NCBI GenBank assembly: GCA_030040955.1 | Contig: JASHSH010000136.1 | Span: 1-10,837, forward strand | From: Rhodospirillales bacterium | GTDB lineage: Bacteria; Pseudomonadota; Alphaproteobacteria; Rhodospirillales; Magnetospirillaceae | Direction of reading: 5' to 3' | Length of the DNA: 10,837 bases | In this document: positions 1-5,963 of the stretch, one piece after another | How positions within the stretch are numbered: position 1 is the stretch's first letter | Layout of the letters: each line of letters starts with the position of its first letter | Position numbers and translations under genes: made by a program | Notes under the pieces: generated by a model | Databases searched by the model: none | What the model was told of the DNA's origin: nothing | The model's input: the letters and a program-made list of their open reading frames with translations, nothing else

Positions 1-53
1 TGGCCGCCGCCGCCGCCTGGCTCGCGCTCACCGGGCGCATGCCGCTCTACTGA
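1..53 (+). CDS. C-terminal tail of an unidentified protein (partial)
   Basis: The third forward frame reads an alanine run followed by WLALTGRMPLY and a TGA stop at 51-53. This may be the 3' end of a gene entering from the left and converging on the diguanylate cyclase gene, whose stop lies only 13 bp away. Only about 16 codons are visible. The alanine/leucine/tryptophan content would suit the end of a membrane or export protein, but no family can be assigned. The first forward frame is also open here, so the coding call rests mainly on the neat stop just before the converging gene. Confidence 0.4.
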   Translation, partial: AAAAAWLALTGRMPLY

Positions 54-66
54 GCACCCGCGCGGC

Positions 67-1113
67 TCACACCTTGGCCGGAAGATTTGACTCCGACATC
101 ACCCGGTTGCGTCCGCCGCCCTTGGCCAGATAGAGCGCCTCGTCGGCCCGGTGGATCAGCTCGGCCGCGGTCTCGCCGCGCCGGTACTCGGCGGCGCCGA
201 GCGACAGCGTGACCTGGCCCAGCGCCTGGCCGGTGCGCCGGTTCACCACCTTCTTCGAGGCGACGTGGCTCCGGATCTGCTCGGCGACCGCGATCGCGTC
301 CTCGAGGCGTGTGCGCGGCAGGATCACGCCGAACTCCTCGCCGCCATAGCGCGCGGCCAGATCGTTGCCCTTGATGCAGTCGGTCAGGTAACGCGCCACC
401 AGCTTGAGCACCTGGTCGCCGAGCAGATGCCCATGCGTGTCGTTGAAGCGCTTGAAATAGTCGATATCCACCATCAGCAGCGCAAGATTGGTCTGGTCGC
501 GGTTGGCGGCGCCCATCGCCTCGCGCAAGCTGGCGTCGAAGCGCTTGCGGTTGGCGATGCCGGTCAGCCCGTCCAGGCTCGCCTCCATCTCCAGGCGTTC
601 GAGATGCTCGCGCAGCAGCGCGATCTCGCGCGAGCTGGCTTGCAGCTGCTCCTCCAGGCTGCGGTTGGTCTCCGCCATGCGATGCGTCTCGTCGAGCATG
701 TTGGAGACCGCCGAGCCGATGTCGGCGGCCTGCTCGCGCGCCTTGTCGGTGAACTCGGCGAGCACCGAGCCGTAGCGTTGCGCGGTGTCGGTCGCGGTGT
801 CGATATACTCGACCACCTCGTTCACCGTGCGCTCGATCTGCTGGCTGGCGTTGCGCAGCTCGGCCTCTTCGATCTGGCGGCCGTAGAACTGGTCGAAAAT
901 CTCGTCGACCGCGGTCGCGGTCAGCTTGTTGTGGCCGACCAGCCGGTTCACCGCGAGAGAGAGATCGGGCATCTCGCCGGCATGGTGGACATAGGCCACG
1001 GTGAAGCGGGCGGGGGTGGGCGGGATGCGGTGCTGGGACAGCAGCCCGAGGGCGAGCCGGGCGCGGTCCTGGATCAGGGCGAAATCCTCGCCTTCGGCGG
1101 GGGGCAGGGCCAT
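67..1113 (-). CDS. GGDEF-domain diguanylate cyclase (cytoplasmic, coiled-coil linker)
   Basis: A 348-residue protein predicted to make cyclic di-GMP from two GTP. Residues about 10-80 form an N-terminal alpha-helical region (QHRIPPTPARFTVAYVHHAG) of a kind seen ahead of many alphaproteobacterial GGDEF domains. Residues about 85-180 are heptad-like coiled coil, probably for dimerisation. The GGDEF domain runs about 178-340. It has the DGLTGIANR entry motif (181-189), metal-binding D216 in MVDIDYF, FNDTHGH, and the active-site signature RYGGEEF (GGEEF 257-261), so it looks catalytically competent. The inhibitory I-site, normally RxxD six residues before GGEEF, reads KGND (K248, D251), so feedback inhibition may be weak. 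There is no transmembrane segment, signal peptide or EAL domain. It starts 7 bp after the stop of the pentapeptide-repeat gene with a GAGG Shine-Dalgarno, so the two are probably cotranscribed. The signal it senses is unknown. Confidence 0.93.
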   Translation of the reverse strand: MALPPAEGEDFALIQDRARLALGLLSQHRIPPTPARFTVAYVHHAGEMPDLSLAVNRLVGHNKLTATAVDEIFDQFYGRQIEEAELRNASQQIERTVNEVVEYIDTATDTAQRYGSVLAEFTDKAREQAADIGSAVSNMLDETHRMAETNRSLEEQLQASSREIALLREHLERLEMEASLDGLTGIANRKRFDASLREAMGAANRDQTNLALLMVDIDYFKRFNDTHGHLLGDQVLKLVARYLTDCIKGNDLAARYGGEEFGVILPRTRLEDAIAVAEQIRSHVASKKVVNRRTGQALGQVTLSLGAAEYRRGETAAELIHRADEALYLAKGGGRNRVMSESNLPAKV

Positions 1114-1120
1114 CGCCGCC

Positions 1121-1624
1121 TCAGTAGCACTCGCCGACCGAACCGGGCGCGCAGACGCGCTTGCCGTCGGTCCAGGTCGCGCCGGAGAGGTCGGCGTTGA
1201 GCAGGTCGGCGCCCTGGGTGCGCGCGCCGGACAGGTCGGCGTTCTTCAGGATCGCCTTGAAGAAATGGGTGCGCCGCAAGTCCGCGCCGCGCAGGCTGGC
1301 CCCGGCCAGGTTCGCCTCGGTGAAGTCGGCCTCGGCGAAATTGCCGCCGTCGAGCCTGGCTCCCTGCATCCGCGCCTTGGTGAAGCGCGCGCGGAAGGCG
1401 TTGGCGTCGGTGAGGTTCACGCGGTCGAGCAAGGCGCGCTCGAAGCTGGTGTCGATCAGATGCGCGCGCGCCAGATCGTCGCCGGCCAGGTCGCGGCCGT
1501 CGAGGAAGCAGCGCTGCCAGTCGACCCCGGGCGCCGGCGGCTGCGTGCAGTCGGCGGCGCGCGCGGCGAGGGCCGAGAGGAGCGAGCAGGTCATCAGGAC
1601 GGAAACGATCCCCGGTCGTGCCAT
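1121..1624 (-). CDS. Secreted pentapeptide-repeat protein
   Basis: A 167-residue protein. Residues 1-24 look like a Sec signal peptide (cleavage after AARA), so the mature protein is likely periplasmic. Residues 40-149 are exactly 22 uninterrupted pentapeptides of the A(D/N)LxX type (for example DLARA, NLTDA, DFTEA, NLAGA, DLSGA). This predicts about 5.5 coils of a right-handed quadrilateral beta-helix. Four cysteines remain in the mature chain, two before the helix (C26, C39) and two after it (C158, C166), suggesting disulfide caps. The tail (WTDGKRVCAPGSVGEC) resembles other short exported proteins of this family. ADC before C26 does not fit a lipobox. Molecular function is unknown for most such proteins. 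There is no Shine-Dalgarno before the ATG, and a TAATAC box lies only 9 nt upstream, so the mRNA may be nearly leaderless. The downstream diguanylate cyclase gene probably shares the transcript. Confidence 0.9.
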   Translation of the reverse strand: MARPGIVSVLMTCSLLSALAARAADCTQPPAPGVDWQRCFLDGRDLAGDDLARAHLIDTSFERALLDRVNLTDANAFRARFTKARMQGARLDGGNFAEADFTEANLAGASLRGADLRRTHFFKAILKNADLSGARTQGADLLNADLSGATWTDGKRVCAPGSVGECY

Positions 1625-1633
1625 CGGGCGGAA

Positions 1634-1639
1634 GTATTA
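1634..1639 (-). promoter_or_regulatory. Candidate -10 box for the pentapeptide protein/diguanylate cyclase pair
   Basis: On the minus strand TAATAC lies 9 nt before the ATG at 1624, in otherwise GC-rich sequence. A -35 element is only weakly suggested (TTCCTT about 17 bp further upstream). Transcription from here would start at, or within a few bases of, the start codon, which fits the missing Shine-Dalgarno. This is inferred from position and composition only. Confidence 0.35.
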
Positions 1640-1686
1640 GTCCGAAGGCGGCGCGCAAGGAAGCCCGGTCACGCGTGCCTCTCAAC

Positions 1687-1770
1687 TTCGTTCGCCTCCC
1701 CTTCGAGACATTTTTCGCCGCATCCTGAGCCGGCGCGAAGCGCCGAGTCGAAGGAGAGGCGAAAAGCCCT
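1687..1770 (-). repeat. Dispersed palindromic extragenic repeat, copy A
   Basis: Read on the minus strand, this stretch matches 8701-8788 on the plus strand over about 80 bp with only about six differences, counted by eye. It contains nested dyads. TTCGCCTC at 1691-1698 pairs with GAGGCGAA at 1756-1763. GCCTCTCCTTCGA and TCGAAGGGGAGGC form the outer arms. A short GGCGC/GCGCC hairpin sits in the middle. A further GAGGCGAA follows at 1779-1786. It lies between two leftward genes, in non-coding sequence. Size, palindromic structure and intergenic position resemble REP/RIME-type elements of Alphaproteobacteria; the family name is inference. Confidence 0.75.
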
Positions 1771-1849
1771 CTAGGCGTGAGGCGAACGCGGACACGCCGC
1801 CCTTCCGCGCGATCGCGCGCGGCGAACGATCCCCCGCCGGCTTGCGGCC

Positions 1850-2287
1850 CTAATGCGCGGCGGAGACGTATTCGCGCATCTGGTCCATCTCCATCTGCGC
1901 CTCTTCCAGCCGCGCCTTCACCACGTCGCCGATGGTGATGATGCCGGCCAGCCGCTCGCCCGCCACCACGGGAAGATGGCGCACGCGGTTGTCGGTCATC
2001 GTCTCCATCAGGCTTTCGAGCGCGTCGTCGGGCCGGCACACCAGCACATTCGCCGTCATCAGGTCGCGCACGCGCAGGCCGAGCACCTTCTCGCCATGCT
2101 GGGCGAGTCCCCGCACCACGTCGCGCTCCGAGATGATCCCGGCGATGCGCTGCCCGGCGTCGACCACCACCAGCGCGCCGATCCGGCGCTGGTGAAGGTC
2201 GTGCGCCGCCTCGGCCACGGTTTTGTCGGCCATGGTCGTGGCCACGTCGCCGCTCGATTTCGACTTCAATATGTCTCGGACGATCAT
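1850..2287 (-). CDS. CBS-domain pair protein
   Basis: A 145-residue protein made almost entirely of two CBS motifs, forming one Bateman module. CBS1 spans about residues 8-63 (TVAEAAHDLHQRRIGALVVV, then RIAGIISERDVVRGLA). CBS2 spans about 74-128 (DALESLMETMTDNRVRHLPV, then LAGIITIGDVVK). Both carry the G-I-I-[ST]-x-x-D-V-V signature typical of nucleotide-binding CBS domains, so adenosine nucleotides or NAD-type ligands are plausible. A charged helical tail follows (about 125-140). There is no catalytic or membrane domain, so it is probably a soluble sensor or regulatory partner; its target cannot be read from the sequence. The start is well supported by a strong Shine-Dalgarno (AAGGAGGGGGC immediately before the ATG). 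It has its own candidate promoter and a 5' leader of about 58 nt. Confidence 0.92.
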   Translation of the reverse strand: MIVRDILKSKSSGDVATTMADKTVAEAAHDLHQRRIGALVVVDAGQRIAGIISERDVVRGLAQHGEKVLGLRVRDLMTANVLVCRPDDALESLMETMTDNRVRHLPVVAGERLAGIITIGDVVKARLEEAQMEMDQMREYVSAAH

Positions 2288-2353
2288 GCCCCCTCCTTCC
2301 CAACAAAGGTGGATGGCAGTTCCTCACCGCCCGTCTAACGCGGGCATGGCTAA

Positions 2354-2383
2354 AATTTAGGCACTCCTGCGATGTGAATTCAA
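2354..2383 (-). promoter_or_regulatory. Candidate sigma-70-type promoter of the CBS-protein gene
   Basis: On the minus strand, TTGAAT (2378-2383) and TAAATT (2354-2359) are separated by 18 bp, in a locally AT-rich island between mrp and the CBS gene. The -10 overlaps an 11-bp odd palindrome CTAAAATTTAG (2350-2360), which could also be a regulator half-site pair. Predicted transcription start is near 2347. The leader contains a small GCCCG/CGGGC hairpin before the Shine-Dalgarno. Confidence 0.45.
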
Positions 2384-2384
2384 G

Positions 2385-2401
2385 AGAATCGAGAAGATTC
2401 T
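2385..2401. repeat. Small inverted repeat with two GANTC sites
   Basis: AGAATC (2385-2390) and GATTCT (2396-2401) form a 6-bp hairpin with a 5-nt loop, 19 bp past the mrp stop. Each arm contains a GANTC site, the recognition sequence of the cell-cycle methyltransferase CcrM found in many Alphaproteobacteria. It lies just upstream of the candidate -35 of the CBS gene. It is too short and lacks a T run, so it is not a convincing terminator. Confidence 0.4.
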
Positions 2402-2419
2402 TGCGCCGGGGCCGAACTA

Positions 2420-3619
2420 TCACCCGCGCGTGGCGTCCGCCTCTTGGAGCTTTTGCCAGATGCGCGCGGCGATTTCCTTGTAGACGCGGGCGAGCGGACC
2501 GCCCGCCTGGCTGGCCACGATCGGCGTGCCGGCGTCCGAATTGGTGCGGATGGCGATGTCGAGCGGGATTTCACCCAGGAACTCGCAGGCGAGCCGGGTG
2601 GCCTCCAGCCGCGCGCCGCCATGGCCGAAGATATGCGCCTCCTGGCCGCAGTTCGGGCAGACATAGAAACTCATATTCTCCACGATCCCGAGCACGGGGA
2701 CATTGACCTTGCGGAACATCGCCAGGCCCTTGCGCGCGTCCAAGAGCGCGATGTCCTGGGGCGTCGAGACGATCACCGCGCCGGAGAGCGGCACCCGCTG
2801 GGTCATGGTGAGTTGGGTGTCGCCGGTTCCCGGCGGCATGTCGACGATCATGATGTCGAGCTCGCCCCAGTTCACGTCGCGCATCATCTGTTCGAGCGCG
2901 CCCATCACCATCGGCCCGCGCCACACCACCGGCTCTTCCTCGCTGACCATGAATCCGATCGACATCGCCTTCATTCCGTAGGCCTCGATCGGATCGATCT
3001 TCTCGCCGTCGGCGGAGCCGGGCTGCTTGCCGGGCACGCCCAGCATGCGCGGCATCGAAGGGCCGAACAGGTCGGCGTCGAACATGCCGACACGCAGGCC
3101 CAGCCCCTTGAGCGCGAGCGCGATGTTCACCGCGGTGGTGGATTTGCCCACCCCGCCCTTGCCCGAGGCCACCGCGACCACATGCTTCACGCCGGGCATC
3201 AGCGGATGCTCGGGCCGCAGATGCGCGCCGCGCTGCGCGCTTCCGGGTCCGGGACGGCTGACCCGGCTCGGACCATGGGCGTGGCCATGCGCTTGGCCAT
3301 GCCCTGGCGGCCCATGTTCGTGACCGTGATCGGAGGCGGGCGCGCGCGGCTTCGCGGGCGCGGCGCCTTGGCGTTCGGCGGTGAGCACGGCGGTCACGCT
3401 GATCACGCCGGGCAGGTCGAACACGGCCTTCTCGGCGGCCTTGCGCAACGGTTCGAGCCGGGGTCCGCGCGCGGGCTCGACCTCGATGGCGAAGGCGACA
3501 TGCCCGTCGCGCACCGCGAGCCCGCTGACCATGCCGAGGCTGACCAGGTCGCCGCCGCGCTCGGCGTCGCGCACGCCCTTGAGCGCCTCCAGAACCGCGG
3601 CCTCGTCGATGCCGGCCAT
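2420..3619 (-). CDS. mrp: Mrp/ApbC-family iron-sulfur cluster carrier ATPase
   Basis: A 399-residue P-loop ATPase that binds and delivers [4Fe-4S] clusters to apoproteins in the cytoplasm. Residues 1-83 are the MIP18/DUF59-type N-terminal domain. Residues 84-140 are a Pro/Gly/His linker holding seven histidines between 98 and 115. The ATPase core begins near 144. It has the deviant Walker A ASGKGGVGKST (151-161), switch region DADLFGPS (181-188), and Walker B with its following loop IMIVDMPPGTGD (256-267). The cluster-binding CPNC is at 321-324. All hallmark residues are present. The ATG at 3619 is chosen because GGAGGGAAG precedes it and MAGIDEAAVLEAL is a normal domain start; the frame stays open far upstream only as antisense of hflK. 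It is divergent from hflK, with a candidate promoter overlapping the hflK promoter. Confidence 0.96.
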   Translation of the reverse strand: MAGIDEAAVLEALKGVRDAERGGDLVSLGMVSGLAVRDGHVAFAIEVEPARGPRLEPLRKAAEKAVFDLPGVISVTAVLTAERQGAAPAKPRAPASDHGHEHGPPGHGQAHGHAHGPSRVSRPGPGSAQRGAHLRPEHPLMPGVKHVVAVASGKGGVGKSTTAVNIALALKGLGLRVGMFDADLFGPSMPRMLGVPGKQPGSADGEKIDPIEAYGMKAMSIGFMVSEEEPVVWRGPMVMGALEQMMRDVNWGELDIMIVDMPPGTGDTQLTMTQRVPLSGAVIVSTPQDIALLDARKGLAMFRKVNVPVLGIVENMSFYVCPNCGQEAHIFGHGGARLEATRLACEFLGEIPLDIAIRTNSDAGTPIVASQAGGPLARVYKEIAARIWQKLQEADATRG

Positions 3620-3652
3620 CTTCCCTCCCGCCCGCGCCGGCCGCCCCTCGGG

Positions 3653-3681
3653 TTGCGCGCCGGGCGCGCCGATGTGATATA
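3653..3681 (+). promoter_or_regulatory. Candidate promoter of the hflK-hflC-htrA operon
   Basis: TTGCGC (3653-3658) and GATATA (3676-3681) are separated by 17 bp. GTGATATAAG is the only AT-rich patch in a very GC-rich intergenic region. Transcription would start near 3688, leaving a leader of about 110 nt before hflK. The -10 is shared with the candidate mrp promoter on the other strand. Confidence 0.4.
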
Positions 3682-3703
3682 AGCCCGATGCTTCGCCAAG
3701 CAA
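3676..3703 (-). promoter_or_regulatory. Candidate promoter of mrp, sharing its -10 with the hflK promoter
   Basis: On the minus strand TTGCTT (3698-3703) is followed after 16 bp by TATATC (3676-3681), the exact complement of the forward GATATA. The leader to the mrp ATG would be about 50 nt. This is inferred from hexamer similarity and the absence of other AT-rich patches. Confidence 0.35.
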
Positions 3704-3799
3704 AGGGCGCGAGGCATGGAAGGCGCGGCCGCGCGGGCCGCCGGGTCGAGTTGGCGCGCATGCCTGGGGGCGGGCATTGCGCGGGAGAGCGAAGCGCAG

Positions 3800-4948
3800 A
3801 TGGCGTGGAAGCAGGGTGGCGACGGAGGCGGCCCGTGGGGCGGCGGCCAGGGCCCGTGGGGTCGCGGCCCGCGCGGTCCCGGTCCCGATTTCGACGAGGT
3901 GTTGCGCCGCGGCCAGGACCGCATCCGCCGCCTGTTCCCGGGAGGCTGGGGACGCGGGCGCGGCCTCGCCCTGATCGTCGTCGCGGTGCTGGTGCTGTGG
4001 GGCCTCACCGGCATCTACAAGGTGAATCCCGACGAGGTCGGCGTGGTGCTGCGCTTCGGCGCGTTCGACCGTATCACTCAGCCGGGCCTGAACTACCACC
4101 TGCCGAGCCCGATCGAATCGGTGATCACGCCGCCGGTGACGCGCATCAACCGCATCGAGCTGGGCTTCCGCTCGCCGAGCGAGGGCGTCACCGTCTCGGG
4201 CGGCGCCGAGACCGCCGAGGAGAGCCTGATGCTCACCGGCGACGAGAACATCGTCGACATCAACTTCTCGGTGTTCTGGCAGATCAAGAATCCGGAGAAC
4301 TTCCTGTTCGACATCCGCGATCCCGAGGCGACCGTGAAGGTGGTCGCCGAATCGGCGATGCGCGAGGTGATCGGCCAGCTGCCGATCCGCGCGCCCTTGT
4401 CCGAGGACCGCGCCCCCATCGTCCAGCGCACGCGCGATCGCATGCAGCAGCTGCTCGACCAGTACAAGGCGGGAATCGCCGTCATCCAGGTCCAGCTGCT
4501 GAAGGCCGATCCGCCGGCCGAGGTGATCGACGCGTTCAACGACGTCCAACGCGCCAAGGCCGACCAGGAGCGGCTGGGCAACGAGGCCGAGGCCTACCGC
4601 AACGACATCATCCCGCGCGCACGCGGCGACGCCGAGCGAGTCGTCCAGGACGCCGAGGCCTACAAGGAGCAGGTGGTCGATCTCGCCCAGGGCGAGGCGC
4701 AGCGCTTCGACTCCGTGCTCGCCGCCTACAAACAGGCGCCCGACGTGACCGCGCGGCGCATGTATATCGACACGCTCGAGGAGGTGCTGAAGGCCTCGCA
4801 GAAGGTCGTCATCGATCCCGCCGCGCGCAACCTGATCCCTTATCTGCCGCTGCCCGAGCTGGGCAAGGGGCACGCCGCATCCGCGCCGGCGCCGGCGTCC
4901 TCGGCCTCGGCCGCGCCGTCGGCCACGCAAGCGGGGAGCGGCAAATGA
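3800..4948 (+). CDS. hflK: HflK, SPFH/band-7 modulator of FtsH protease
   Basis: A 382-residue inner-membrane protein that partners HflC in the large periplasmic cage that controls access of substrates to FtsH. The N-terminus is Gly/Trp-rich (MAWKQGGDGGGPWGGG), typical of HflK. One transmembrane segment lies at about 55-72 (LALIVVAVLVLWGL). The SPFH domain follows from about 74 (NPDEVGVVLRFGAFDRITQPGLNYHLP) to about 260, then a helical coiled-coil region rich in Ala, Glu and Gln. The Ala/Ser/Pro-rich tail (about 355-378) is low complexity. The start at 3800 is chosen for the family-typical N-terminus, with GGGAGAG about 10 nt upstream. An in-frame ATG at 3716, preceded by AAAGGG, would add 28 residues unlike HflK and is less likely. 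The stop overlaps the hflC ATG (ATGA), implying translational coupling. Confidence 0.95.
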   Translation: MAWKQGGDGGGPWGGGQGPWGRGPRGPGPDFDEVLRRGQDRIRRLFPGGWGRGRGLALIVVAVLVLWGLTGIYKVNPDEVGVVLRFGAFDRITQPGLNYHLPSPIESVITPPVTRINRIELGFRSPSEGVTVSGGAETAEESLMLTGDENIVDINFSVFWQIKNPENFLFDIRDPEATVKVVAESAMREVIGQLPIRAPLSEDRAPIVQRTRDRMQQLLDQYKAGIAVIQVQLLKADPPAEVIDAFNDVQRAKADQERLGNEAEAYRNDIIPRARGDAERVVQDAEAYKEQVVDLAQGEAQRFDSVLAAYKQAPDVTARRMYIDTLEEVLKASQKVVIDPAARNLIPYLPLPELGKGHAASAPAPASSASAAPSATQAGSGK

Positions 4949-5859
4949 GGCGGCCGAACCTGCTCGCCTACGCGCTCGCCGTGGTCGCGGTGCTGATCCT
5001 GGTGAGTTCGTCGCTGTTCATCGTCAACCAGGCCGAGGAGGCGCTCGTCCTGCGCTTCGGCCGCGTGCGCGCGACCATCCTCGATCCCGGCCTGCACGCC
5101 AAGCTGCCCTTCGTCGAGGACGTGGTGCGCTACGACGCCCGCCTGCTCGCCGTCGATCCGCCGGCCGAGGAGGTGATCCTGGCCGACCAGAAGCGGATCG
5201 TGGTCGACACCTATACCCGCTTCCGCATCAGCCAGCCGGTGCAGTTCTACCAGGCGGTGCGCAACGAGGATGGGGTGCGCGACCGGCTGCGCCAGATCGT
5301 CAACAACGCGCTGCGCAAGGTGCTCGGCAATGTCACCCTGCCCTCGGTGCTCTCGGCCGAGCGCGAGAACATCATGCACGACATCCAGGCTCAGGTGGCC
5401 GAGGACGCCAAACCGCTCGGTATCGACATCGTCGACGTGCGCATCCGCCGCGCCGACCTGCCGCCGGAGACCAGCCAGGCGATCTTCCGCCGCATGCAGT
5501 CGGAGCGCCAGCGCGAGGCCGCCGAGGCGCGCGCCGAGGGCGCCGAGCGGGCGCAGGAGATCCGTGCCCGCGCCGATCGCGACCGCACCGTCATCCTGGC
5601 CGAGGCGCAGCGCCAGGCGCAGATCCTGCGCGGCCAGGGCGACGCCGATTCGACCGCCGCCTACGCCGCGGCCTTCACCAAGGACCCGCAATTCTTCGCC
5701 TTCTGGCGCTCGCTCCAGGCCTACCGCCTCGCGCTCGGCGGCGATACCACCAGCTATGTGCTCGCCCCCGATTCCGAATTCTTCCGCTACTTCCGCGCCG
5801 CCGAGCAGCCGGAGGCGGCGCAATCCGGTGGGAATCCTCCGGCGGATGCGGCAAAATGA
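4945..5859 (+). CDS. hflC: HflC, SPFH/band-7 modulator of FtsH protease
   Basis: A 304-residue partner of HflK. One N-terminal transmembrane anchor is at about 5-27 (LLAYALAVVAVLILVSSSLFIV). The band-7/SPFH domain spans about 28-185, beginning NQAEEALVLRFGRV and including the family-typical DIVDVRIRRADLP. An Arg/Glu/Ala coiled coil follows (about 183-235: RMQSERQREAAEARAEGAE), then a conserved C-terminal segment (DPQFFAFWRSLQAYR) and a short Ala/Pro tail. Size is normal for HflC. The ATG overlaps the hflK stop by 4 nt and is preceded by GGGGAG, so the two subunits are coupled, as expected for a heteromeric complex. An in-frame ATG of the next gene overlaps its stop in the same way. Confidence 0.95.
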   Translation: MRRPNLLAYALAVVAVLILVSSSLFIVNQAEEALVLRFGRVRATILDPGLHAKLPFVEDVVRYDARLLAVDPPAEEVILADQKRIVVDTYTRFRISQPVQFYQAVRNEDGVRDRLRQIVNNALRKVLGNVTLPSVLSAERENIMHDIQAQVAEDAKPLGIDIVDVRIRRADLPPETSQAIFRRMQSERQREAAEARAEGAERAQEIRARADRDRTVILAEAQRQAQILRGQGDADSTAAYAAAFTKDPQFFAFWRSLQAYRLALGGDTTSYVLAPDSEFFRYFRAAEQPEAAQSGGNPPADAAK

Positions 5860-5963
5860 TCCGCGACACCGTGCTTGAAGCCGATGCCGGCCTGCCCCAG
5901 ATTCCACCCATTGCCCGGCGCGGCCGCGTCGGGCGCCGGCGCGCGCCGCTTGGAGTGCTCCTC

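Noticed and set aside
1540..1560. Lipobox in the pentapeptide-repeat protein
   Set aside because: The residues before C26 are ARAAD; the Asp at -1 and the lack of Leu at -3 do not match a lipobox, whereas AARA fits signal peptidase I.
1807..1818. 12-bp palindrome GCGCGATCGCGC downstream of the CBS gene
   Set aside because: Made of CG-rich dinucleotide repeats that arise easily at this base composition; no T run or adjacent signal.
3620..4930. Long upstream extension of the mrp reading frame on the minus strand
   Set aside because: The frame stays open only because it is antisense to hflK in GC-rich DNA. The domain begins at the ATG at 3619 with a good Shine-Dalgarno, and the upstream translation is low-complexity Arg/His/Leu/Asp.
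3688..4944. Forward frame open across hflK and continuous with hflC
   Set aside because: It is an Arg/Gly/Pro-rich shadow of hflK in another frame. HflC has its own ATG, ribosome site and membrane anchor at 4945.
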